From: Carya illinoinensis
Lineage: Eukaryota; Streptophyta; Magnoliopsida; Fagales; Juglandaceae
Reading direction: 5' to 3'
DNA length: 64,000 nucleotides
Assembly (NCBI RefSeq): GCF_018687715.1
Contig: NC_056752.1
Coordinates: 4,216,001-4,280,000, forward strand
Each line of letters starts with the position of its first letter. Positions within the stretch are counted from its first letter, which is position 1. A program made the position numbers and the translations under genes. This document shows, in pieces, positions 44,611-54,836 of the stretch. Under the pieces are notes generated by a model that had not been told where the DNA came from, did not search any database, and worked only from the letters and a program-made list of their open reading frames with translations.

Positions 44611-47600
44611 TTACAATTGTCTCTCCGCCCATAGGGCTGGAGCAATTACATCAGGGACAGACCCCCACCAAAGACTAATATCAGTAACATGCCAAGCATG
44701 CCTTGCAAGTTTATGTGCTACCTCATTACAAGATCTCATAGTATGTCTAACATCACACACTCGGAAGCAGCTCATAAGCTCCTTAGTATCCCTAATTACA
44801 TTACCAACTAGAGCCATCGATGGTTCTGTCTTTTGCAACTCTTTTACTAAGGTCAAGGCATCACTTTTAATGATAAGATGCTGAATACCCAAATGAAGTG
44901 TTAGTTGTAGGCCCCTGAAGATTGCAAGCATTTCAATGCTTATTGCATCACCAACTGCTGATTCCTTTTTGCTAGCTGCCATAAGAACTTCTCCTTTACT
45001 GTCTCTTAGGATAGCACCAATTCTTGCACTTTGTTGGTTATGGAAAATAGCCCCATCTACATTTAGTTTGAAAGTTCCTGGCTGGGGGGGCTCCCATCTG
45101 CAGTATTGTCTCACCATTTTCAGGGGTTGGCCACGAGTTGCTTTATAGACATGCTGGACAGCTAGGGCGTGGGCTATAGTTTGGTCAACATGGATGTGTT
45201 TTTCTTCAAAGGTTGCTTGGTTACGCCTGTACCAGCAGCTCCACGAGATCAGAAAGAATAGGTCTTTCTGTTGTAGGCCACTTATATATCCAGCAAGGTC
45301 ACCATACAATTTGGGCAGGCCAGATGAGAAGATAGTAGGCAAATGTGTTTCCCAAGCTTTCCTCACTTAAGGGCAGAAGCATAATGCATGAGCTACATCT
45401 TCTATCTCTCGGTTGCATAGCTTGCAAGTTTCATCATATAACACTTTTCTTTGCACCAGATTGAGCTTAGTTGGTAGGCTTTCTTTACAAGTTTTCCATG
45501 CAAATATCTTAATCTTGGCTGGTAGTTTCAAGTTCCATAGATCCTTCCATAATTTCTTTTGTCCCATGTTTCTCGAGCTCTGACCTTCCACCCCATTCTG
45601 TTTTGCCTCTCTAAATAGCCAATAGGCACTCCTAACTGTAAACTTTCCATGTGGCTCAGGATCCCATATAATCTTGTCTTCATGGTTACTTCCACTCAGG
45701 ACTATCTTTAGAACTGCATTTGCTGCTTGGGCAGGCAGCAAGGTCCTAACTTTTTCCATATCCCACCATCTAGTTTGAGGGTCTATTAGGCTATCAACTG
45801 TGGCATTTTGGTCATATGCTGTTGTAGTTCCATCCCTTCTTCTTAGGGGTGAAAGGCCAGGGATCCAATTGTCTCCCCACACCTTAACACTCTGTCCTGA
45901 CCCCACTCTCCACTTGCATCCCCTCTCCAAGAGTTTCTTTGTCTCCCAAATTCCCTTCCATGCAAAGCTCGGATTAAATCCTAACTTGGCCTCTAGGAAT
46001 TGTTCCTTTGGGAAATACCTTGCCTTAAATAACTTATGAATCAGTGTACCTGGTTCTTGCATGATTCTCCAACCCTGTTTTGCTAAGAGAGCATCATTGA
46101 AAGTTCTAAGGTCTTTGAATCCCAACCCTCCTGCCTATTTGTGTTTGCAAAGCTTGGTCCAGCTGACCTAATGGATTTTATGTTCTTCCTGTTTCTGCCC
46201 CCACCAAAATCGTGCCATCATCTGCTCCAGCTCATGGCAAAGGCTTCCTGGTAGCTTAAAGCAGCTCATGGTATATGTTGGGATGGAGAGGGCCACTGCT
46301 TTTATGAGGACTTCCTTACCCCCTTGAGATAGCATAGTCTCTTTCCAATTCTTCAGTTTGGTCCAGACCTTATGTTTGATATCCAAGAAGGCTCTTGTCT
46401 TTGATCTACCCACTAGTGGGGGTAATCCCAGGTACTTGTCGTATTGCTGGAAGTGTTGCACCCCCCATAAATCCATCAGTTCTTTCTGCTTGGTTGAGTC
46501 TACATTCTTACTGAAGATCATTGATGTTTTGTCTCTATTTACTTTCTGCCCTGAAGCCTTTTCATACTGGCCAAGAAGTTGCTGAATGTGACTATTTTCT
46601 GCCTTGTTAGCTTTACAGAATAGGATGCTGTCATCTGCAAACAGCAAGTGTGAAATTCTTGGTGCTCCTCTACAGATTCTGATGCCAGGTAGCTTTCTCA
46701 GTTCTTCTGCTTGTTTCAGTAAACTAATGAGTCCTTCAGTGCCTAGGAGGAATAGGTAAGGAGACAAAGGATCTCCTTGCCTTATACCTCGAGAAGGATG
46801 GATGGGGCCTTTTGGTTCTCCATTAATGAGTACTGAAAAAGTTACAGTCTTGACACACATCATAACCAGTTGAGTCCATCGGGGATGGAAGCCCATTCTA
46901 TTCATCACAGCCTCTATGTAGTCCCATTCTAGCCTATCATAGGCCTTGCTAATGTCCAACTTAATAGACATATACCCATCTTTTCCTTTCCTTCTGTTCC
47001 TTAGATAATGGATCATCTCATATGCCACCAACACGTTGTCACTAATCAACCTTCCTGGTACAAAGGCACTCTGTGAGGTTGATATGACATCATTCAGTAT
47101 CTGCTTGAGCCTATTTGCCAAGACCTTCGAAACTAATTTGTAGACCACATTGCATAGGCTAATTGGCCTAAATTCAGTTATCTTGTCAGGCCTTTTTTTC
47201 TTTGGAATCAAGGTGATAAAGGTATGGTTGATGGTAGGTGGGAGGGTGCCACTTTGTAGTGCCTGCATCACAGCATCAGTTGTAGCTGTGCCAACTATAT
47301 GCCAATACTTTTGGTAAAACAAAGGGGAGAGGCCATCGGGTCCAGGAGCTTTGGTTGGGTGCATCTGGTCAAGAGCAGCCTTAACTTCTTCTCTCTTGAA
47401 CTATCTCAATAGGTCCTGGTTCATGTCTTCAGTTATTCTACCCTCCATGTCTTTTAAAAAATCCAAGTTAACATTCTGATTAGTGGCTTTAAACAGGTTC
47501 TGAAAGTACTCCATGATCACTGTATCTCTCCCTTCATCAACTTGCCATTCACCTGCCTCATCTTTTAGTCCTTTAATCCACTTCTTTGCCCTTCTCTGAG

Positions 47601-48699
47601 AAGCCTTCTGGTGGAAATACTTGGTGTTCTGGTCTCCTCCTTGTAACCATAGTGACTTAGCTCTTTGGCGCCATAGGATCTCTTCCCTTTCCAACCACAT
47701 TTGCAGCTGACATCTTGCCTCTTGGTGGAGTTCCATCTGAGAATGATAGGGGTCCCTCTCCTGGACCTGTTGCAAGTGGGTTCTACATTGCTGAATTCTC
47801 TTCTGCACATTACCATACTTGGTCTTATTCCATTGTGCCAGTCTCTGGGAGCAGGCTCCAATCCTTGTCTTGATATTGTTCATTTGGTTACTACTTGTTC
47901 TTCCATTCCACGAGTCTTCCACAATGTTTTCACACTCCCCTTCCTCAATCCACATAGCTTCAAATATAAAGAGCTTGTTTCTTTTGGGACTTTTTTCTCT
48001 CCTTGAATACAGAAGTATTGGGAGGTGGTCAGAGGAGGCTGCACTACCATGTACCACTCGATAACCTGGGAACCAATCAATCCACCCCTGATTAGCCAGA
48101 TATCTATCCAGCCTTTCACTAACTGTATGTTGAACATCCCTTTTATTGCACCAGGTGAATGGGGGTCCCATGAATCCCAGATCAACTAAGGAGCAGTCAT
48201 CAAGCAGCTGTCTGAAGGTTCCCATTTGTCTTTCAGGTCTACTCCTACCCCCTCTCTTTTCCTGCCAACATAGAATCTCATTAAAGTCACCACACACCAA
48301 CCATGCGACAGATACTGTGCCCCTCAGAGATCGAATTTTATTCCAGGTCTCTTGTCTTAATTCTGTCTCAGGATGGCCATATACACCTGTAAACTGCCAC
48401 TGCCCATCATGTTCTGCATTATGTATTAGAGCATCAATATGGTTCTTAGAGTAGCTTTGCACATTCAAATTTGTCTCCTCTTGCCACATGAGTGCCAATC
48501 CCCCACTTCTCCCCTCACTGCTCACAGCAAAACAGCATTCATAACCCAAAAGTCTTTTCACACACTCCATTTTAGTTACATGTAATTTTGTTTCCTACAA
48601 GAACAGGACCATGGGAACTTCCTTCCTGACCAAGTCACGAAGTGCACGAACTCCCCGTGGGTTCCCAAGCCCAACGCAGTTTCAGCTAATGCAAATCAT
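44611..48699 (-). pseudogene. LINE ORF2: endonuclease, reverse transcriptase, zf-RVT, RNase H; single frame with nonsense codons
   Basis: One frame of 1363 codons runs from ATG 48699 to the stop at 44611, interrupted by about six nonsense codons and no frameshift (48684, 48597, 47403, 46170, about 46131, 45369). Endonuclease: NCVGLGNPRG, WLVCGDFNEIL, GPPFTWCNKR, SERLDRYLAN, SSDHLPILL. Reverse transcriptase: KAPGPDGLSPLFYQ, TLIPKKKRPDKITEFRPISL, SQSAFVPGRLISDN, KLDISKAYDRLEW, RGIRQGDPLSPYLFLL and the catalytic HLLFADDSILF. Then YLGLPPLVGRSK, zf-RVT (CKLCNREIEDVAHALCFC) and RNase H (FKLNVDGAIF, IIKSDALTLVKEL, CNEVAHKLARHAW). Several stops stand where relatives have Trp or Gln, suggesting transitions. 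Confidence 0.9.
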
Positions 48700-50167
48700 C
48701 GTGTTGGGTAGGGCTGAGCACCAGCCACTGCCCCTTCAGTCAAATCCTCATCTATTAACACCATGCTGGTTTTAATTTTCTTTCTTGTTGACATGTTATG
48801 CACTCCCTTCCTCTTCAGTTGATTAGAAGCTTGTTTATTAAAGCCAACTGTATCCTGCCTTTCCTCTAACAGATTAGAGGAGTTATCATGATCATTACGT
48901 TTTCTTCTTTTCCATGTTTTCCCCTGACCTGGTCTATTGGCCATTGTTTCAAAGTTCACTCATTTAGGACACTCCTCTCATTAGACAGTTCCTGAGGTTT
49001 AAAGCTTTGGGTAGGGGTTTTGTGTACTGTTTCTGGCACGTGATTTTCTTTTTCCCCCAAATTGTTTTCTTGTTTTCTCCCGCCAACTTTTCCTTCCCCC
49101 TGGATGTCAGTGGCCCCCAGCGTATGGCCTCCTACTTTAGCTCCATGAATTATATTAATAGGCCCCCCTTTCTTGGAAAAGACTTCAGAGCAAAGTATGG
49201 GGGAAGTACCTGATGGTTGACTAGGAGGGTCTAGTCTTGTCAACATCGGCAGATCTCCATGTGGACAGGATTCCTGCATATCTCCAGCTACGTCAGAACT
49301 GGTTGACTTCTGCCCTTGTGGTAGGTAGGCTTGTTCCAAGTCATCATCTCCTTCCCTTGGTTCTGAAACTCGAGGTGCTACAATGCCTTTCCCGCCCTGC
49401 TCTCCCTGTGTTCCTTTGGCAGCACTTTTCTGGTATGAAGCACGTAACCATGCTCCATATTGAGGCGCCTCTCTACTATGCGTGGAGCTCGGTTGCATGG
49501 GCCTCTCACACCCTGAGGGGCCATGCTTGACAACCCCACAGCTGAAGCAGAAGGATGGCAATCTTTCATAGCGAAAAGCTATCCACACTCGGTTCCCATT
49601 AAAGCAACTCATTGCACCTCTCATCAGAGGCTTCGCAATATTGATGACTATCTTGACTCTTAGATAAGGCCCCCACCCAATCCCCTCCTCATCAACACCA
49701 ATTTCTAGGGCCTCTCCCGCCAGTTCCCCTATGTTTTTCCCCACTTGCTTGGTCATACCCCCAAGGGGTATGTTATGAAGTTGGACCCAGATTGGTTCCT
49801 TGTCAAAATTCATATTCTTAGGAGCAACTAATCCATTATAATCCTCTAGAAAAATCAGGTTATGGTCAAACATCCACGGTCGACCCTGCTTGATTTTTGT
49901 CATATCACTTATTGTTTGAAATTCTAGCAAGAACAAGTTTGTACCTACTATTTTGAACTGGACCCCTCCTCGCAGTCTCCATATTCTGGTCATGGTGGCT
50001 TTGAAGGCTTCACTGTTGACAAACTTCTCTGCCACAATGAGTCCCAGTAGGCAGAGGTTACCACGTCGAAATGCTAGCTCTTCAGTGGACAACTCAAAGT
50101 GGATTTCCGTTTGTTCAGCCTCAGTCAATTTCAGCTTGTCCCAGTTCTCCAGGATGGTATCAGCCAT
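48696..50167 (-). pseudogene. LINE ORF1: DUF4283 and zinc-knuckle nucleic acid-binding protein
   Basis: ORF1 proteins of plant L1 elements bind the element RNA. The ATG at 50167 (MADTILENWDKLKL) is the likely start; the open frame upstream lacks an ATG. DUF4283 covers about residues 30-175 (RGNLCLLGLIVAEKFVN, RPWMFDHNLIFLEDYNG, PIWVQLHNIPLG). A CCHC-type knuckle follows: CFSCGVVKHGPSGC (C-x2-C-x4-H-x4-C). The C-terminal part is polar and low-complexity. The main frame stops at 48956; a basic tail (KTWKRRKRN, ending TR) continues in another frame to 48696, where its TGA overlaps the ORF2 ATG, so one frameshift near 48960 probably broke a longer ORF1. Confidence 0.85.
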
Positions 50168-50438
50168 TTTTGCCTCCAAACGTGTTGCTAGGATTATGGC
50201 TCAGAAGACTACTCACTCTTTTCCTTTGAACTTTCTATATGGATCACCCTTTCGGTAATACCTCTGTAGAACTAGAGACAGTTCTATACTACAGATAACA
50301 AACCTTACTCCTTCAGTCCGAAAACCAGGAGACAATCTTTGCCCAAAGCAAGAGTTTCCTTCACCTCTATCTCCTCAGAGAGAGCAAGAGAGAGAAGACT
50401 TTTCATACAATAAACTTAAAGCAAATGTAATAACTTTT

Positions 50439-50860
50439 AATTCACATCTTTTGGTCATTTATAAATAGGCACATTAGCTTACGAATTGAAAAATCTTACA
50501 AGGAAATTTCAAAATTCTCTATCTTCTAATGATTTTCATTTTTTTCAAAACTTGTTATTAAGATATATTCATTCTACAGAAAATAGATTTCTAACCTTTT
50601 AGTTGAATAGAAGAATCTCAAGGCATTCAGGTCTAATTTTATATGTACATAACGCAGTTAAACAAACAAACTTATTCTAGACTTTATTATATCTTGGAGG
50701 TAAATTCACTTGTAATCTATATGCATACCGTGACTAGTGGTAGCTAATATTGTTTTAAAGAAAGTGGCATTTTAACGTGCCTTGAAACAACCATTAATAA
50801 AATTTATTATTTTTTATTAAAATCCTGAATATTAATCTCAAATGATTATTAAATATTGCT
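50439..50860. other. Spacer right of the LINE, nothing recognised
   Basis: AT-rich, without an informative frame. Before the LINE arrived it was continuous with 44216-44548. Confidence 0.4.
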
Positions 50861-50864
50861 ATGA

Positions 50865-51045
50865 ATTCAGTGCTAATGCAAACCTGACAGTACTTACCCA
50901 AACTAGTGAATTTAGACTTCTCTAACCACTATATTAGAACTATCATCCCCTCCAATGGATGCATCATCATCATCTTCATGAACAGAAAAGTTCACCTCAA
51001 TCCAAAGAAGTGGTAGTCATCGTGTTGTCCTGAAATGGTTCGTTG
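50865..51045 (-). pseudogene. Extra C-terminal fragment of a malectin-like receptor kinase
   Basis: Minus-strand reading ends ...VHEDDDDASIGGDDSSNIVV, paralleling the tail HEDDDAPNRGDDSSNTVSEA of the pseudogene at 51396. The DNA also matches 51355-51540 in blocks such as ATTAGAACTATCATCCCCTC. Only the last 50-60 codons are represented. It shows that at least one more receptor-kinase copy existed here. Confidence 0.7.
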
Positions 51046-51395
51046 GCAAGTTCTCTATTTTTGCATCTTTTTTTTGGGATCAAAATTTCAACTAGAGTTT
51101 ATCCAGTTTTATTACAATTCAATTAGACTAACTTTTGACATTGAAGAGGCCAACAAAACGATGTTCACATTACATAGTGGTATTGATACAGAATTTAAGC
51201 ACAAAGCAGCAAACTAAAGTGTATTACAAATTTCATGGTGATAAGAATTCAAGTCATGTGAGGAACATTGCAATTGAAAACTACTAATAAAAGCTTTTTT
51301 TATTAAATTCGTGATTTTTTTAAAATGATTGTTAAATATTGCTATGAATTTAGGTGTTGATGCAAACCTAACAGTACTTACCCAAACCAATGGAC

Positions 51396-53854
51396 TTAGG
51401 CTTCACTAACTGTATTAGAACTATCATCCCCTCTATTGGGAGCATCATCATCTTCATGAATAGGAAAGTTCAAAACAACCGAAAGCTGCAACTCCAATGA
51501 AGTTATGGTAATCATCGTGCTATCTTCAAATGGCTCTCTGGGCATCCTAGTTTCTTGAAGTTGAAGTGCATAATTTAGGTAATACAACACATCCTGCATA
51601 GTCGTACTCTCAATACTAAATGCCTTCAAACACATTTTTGTAGTATCACCAAATATTCTCAATGAACTTGGCTTAATTTTACCAACAAGCATTGGATCAA
51701 TAATCTTCTTGAGTTGCCCTTTCTTTTGCCACAGCATCCCCCATTCTGCTAAGTTCAACTAATCCAATTGAGATGACGGTATGATAGCCGGTCTAGCACA
51801 AAGAACTTCAAGAAGTACAACTCCAAAGGAGTATACATCAGATTTCTTTGTCAAGTGTAGGGCTTTAATGTATTCTGGATCAAGATAAACAAAGCTACCC
51901 TTTACACCCATGGTGAAGTTGTCTCGATCAAGAAGGCCAGATTTCGAAATTCCGAAGTTGGCAACTTTAGCCACATAATGTTCATCAAGTAGAATGTTCG
52001 TTGATTTCACGTCACGGTGAATCATTCCTCCAGCCGGACCAGGGTGTAGATAGTGTAGGCCCTTTGCTGCATCAATGCAGATTTTTAGTCTTTGCTCCCA
52101 AGATAATTCAAACACTGAAGTTGACTTCCCATAATTGTCATCTGAATGATAGAGGTGATCTCTCAAAATCTCATTTTCCATGAACTCGTTAACCAGTATC
52201 AACTCATGGTGTTCATCGCAATATCCAATCAAAGAAACAAGATGGCGATGATGAATCTGAGACAACACCATGATCTTCATTTGGAATTCCTCTAAACCCT
52301 GCCCATGTCGCGGATCACTTCATTTCACAGCCACTTTGGTGCCATTTTTAAGAGTTCCTTTGTAGACTTTCCCGAATCCACCCTCACCAATCAATAACTC
52401 AGCATTGAAGTTCCTCATTACACCTAGTATTTTAGAAAAAGGTACCCTTAAACTAAGCTATAGACTAGGATTAGCAAGGGAAGCATTAGGAGCTCTTTGA
52501 GTCAACCTGCTATTCGAACTAAACCCTCCCAAAATCTGATCATGCCCTGGTTTCCTGAATTTCAAACCCAACGCCACCAATATTACCAAAATGAAAAATG
52601 CCCCAATACATGCAGAACAATTATAACAAGGGAATATTTCTTTTTCTCTACTACAATTTCCCTAGGAGGAATGAAACCTGACTCATTCACTACCTCCAGA
52701 ATCTCCAACCCAGTCAAAAGGGCATTATATATCCAAGAGCCCTCTATTTGGCCAATTATGAGACTAGCATTCACAAATCCCAAGCCATCTGAATCAACCA
52801 CAAAATTGATATGAAATGGATCCACGTCGATCCTTTTTTTTTATACCGTAAGGATTCATCTCCTTACTAAATTTCAATTGATAGAGAGATTGAACCAATA
52901 GTCATTAAGTGTACTTACACTCATTCTGCCGGAGACATGGACTCGAATGTTAGAATTCTTATTGACAGGAAAACTCCAACTTACCTTTGGTAAACTAGAG
53001 TTGCTGCTTATATTCAATCACCTGACTATCTGATACACAAAAATTGGGGCAATATACCTGGGGATCCTTTTTGCCTGGTCATAAGGTGTTTCAAATTTGT
53101 ATTGATACGTGGCATCTTTTGGGTATAGGTATTTATTATGGATTTTATGAAGAACCTTGGTGCTCAAACCACTATAATCACTCTTAGCTCCTTGAGATGC
53201 AATGTGAGGGACCTTATCAGGGATGAAGCTCTCGGGGCCAAGAACGACTTCTATGGCATTCACGAAAGCCGAAGATGGCTCATAGGGTACGAAATTGATT
53301 TTAAATTCACCTTTTGGGATGGTGAGCAAGAATTCCTCAATCTTCAAAGAACTAGTAACATTTTGGAAGCTATAGTTCATCAAAAGTGAAAACCCAGAAA
53401 TCGAAACATTGAACCGAGGAATAGAACGATCAGTATACGGTGACATGAAAATAATGAAATGGAGGCGTATAATGTATATACCATTCTGGTTGATGTGGAA
53501 CTTATATGAAGCCTGGTGTCAAAAAATTCTTACCACTCGATAGAGTGGTGAAGTGCTTGCTGATGAGTTGTTGTTTTTGATAGCTTCTCCCTTTTCGACT
53601 AAGAAATCCCAGTCGCCAACTAAGATTCGGGTATCGACATTGGTGTTGGAGTGTGCTCCACAGTTGCTGAAGTAATTATCTAGAGGAGAGTAAGCTAAAG
53701 AGAGAAGCAGAAGTGAGGTGAAATGGAGAGGTAAGAGAAGATAGAGTCGGGAAAGAAGCTTATGGGAGGGAAGAACTTCCATGGATTTTTTGGTAAGGAT
53801 TGCTGCTTTTTCAGTGTTTATGGGTATATGAGAATGGAATAAATTTGATGACAA
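51396..53854 (-). pseudogene. Malectin-like receptor kinase (CrRLK1L-like) pseudogene
   Basis: Parts in order on the minus strand: signal peptide (LLPLHFTSLLLLSLAYS), NCGAHSNTNVD, first malectin-like half (53446-53018; FNVSISGFSLLMNYSFQNV, EFKINFVPYEPSSAFVNAIE), a shortened second half (52825-52690; INFVVDSDGLGFVNASLIIG, GLEILEV), and a membrane helix split by a shift near 52585. The kinase (52440-51396) shows [15 protein letters not shown], then an in-frame TGA before SDPRHGQGLEEF, HRHLVSLIGYCDE, IHRDVKSTNILLDEHY, VANFGISKSG and DPEYIKALHLTKKSDVYSFG. Defects: a frameshift at about 53520, about 50 codons missing from the second malectin half, the TGA near 52318, a TAG at about 51759, and DFG changed to NFG, which would by itself remove the metal-binding Asp. 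Intact CrRLK1L receptors sense cell-wall or peptide signals at the plasma membrane. Confidence 0.85.
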
Positions 53855-53869
53855 TCAAAGAAATACTTT

Positions 53870-54799
53870 GACTTGGATATTAATTATTCCACCAAGCTCG
53901 TGGGGTAGAAAAGGTTGAGTAGTCATAATGAAGTGGTCCCAAAGATGAAGCGGTGCAAGTTGGATTTTTTTTTTTAATTTGTAAGCATCTGATTGAGAGA
54001 AAACTGATGTAATGAATGATGTTCCATTTAGGCACCAAATGCGTGCTTCGCTAAATGACTATCAAGGAAAATTGAATTGCAACTAAAATGGGAATGTCAA
54101 AAGGAAAGAGTTGGCTTCAAGTTGATCCTTCTATTAAAACTTACAAACAAAGTTATAACTTTTTGTAAAAAGAATAGCCCCAAAATACTCTTGTCGAAAT
54201 ACTAAATGAGTAGCCAAAATTTTTCATTAAGTTGGACAAATAGGCTGGCTAAAAAAAAATTAATAAATAAATAAATTCATCTATTGAAACAACGCAGTGT
54301 TATGTTATTTTCCTTTACATAAAAGTCCCAAAAAGATTATAAAGATTAAAAATTAAAAAAAAAACGACTTAATTAGAACCTTTAAAAAAATGGGCCATTC
54401 AGCAAGGAATTTATGGAAGGATCTCCTTTGAGAAGCAAGACTAGTAATAAGCGCGTGAGGAGGTTTGAAAATTTTAGAAAATTCAAGTCAACATCGAGTG
54501 GAGAAAGTTCCGTGTGGGTAATGGATACTAAAGCATTCTCAACGAAGAAAATTCAAAAGGTTTGCTCAACCTCTACACATGCCTACATAAATACGAACAA
54601 TCAATTTGTCGTGATGGTATCCTCAAACACAAGCCTCATCCAAGATGTCCCTGTGTAATTGAAAGTCCACACATCCCTTCTAAATTAAGCAACGAGCTTA
54701 GAAGGTTTCAAACCATCCCCAACCAAAAATAATTGCAGGTACCTATAGCTTTCAACGTGACAATCTAGACTTCAATGCCCATTAGTACCTCAATTCTTT
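53870..54799. other. Promoter side of the pseudogene and spacer
   Basis: AT-rich. An open frame 54413-54658 has no recognised domain and is considered chance. TAATTATTCCACCAA near 53879 resembles sequence at about 41650 upstream of the 41-kb receptor fragment, so the duplication included some 5' flank. Confidence 0.45.
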
Positions 54800-54836
54800 T
54801 TTTCTTTTTTTAAATGAAACTTTAATTCATTAACTT

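Larger units (their letters stand above)
44565..50422 (-). mobile_element. Full-length L1-type LINE
   Basis: A poly(A) tail (T-run 44561-44573 on +) ends the element, and the target duplication AAATGTAATAACTTTT is present at 44549-44564 and again at 50423-50438, so both ends are known and the copy is about 5.86 kb. It has a 5' leader (50422-50168), ORF1 and a complete-length ORF2. ORF1 stop and ORF2 start overlap as ATGA (48699-48696). The 3' untranslated part is only about 40 bp. No 5' truncation, rare for LINEs. Confidence 0.93.

Noticed and set aside
47565..48454. Several open frames opposite or beside LINE ORF2
   Set aside because: All overlap the endonuclease frame and have no domain; shadow frames.
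54413..54658. 81-codon basic open frame
   Set aside because: No family recognised and no supporting context; left unannotated as a gene.
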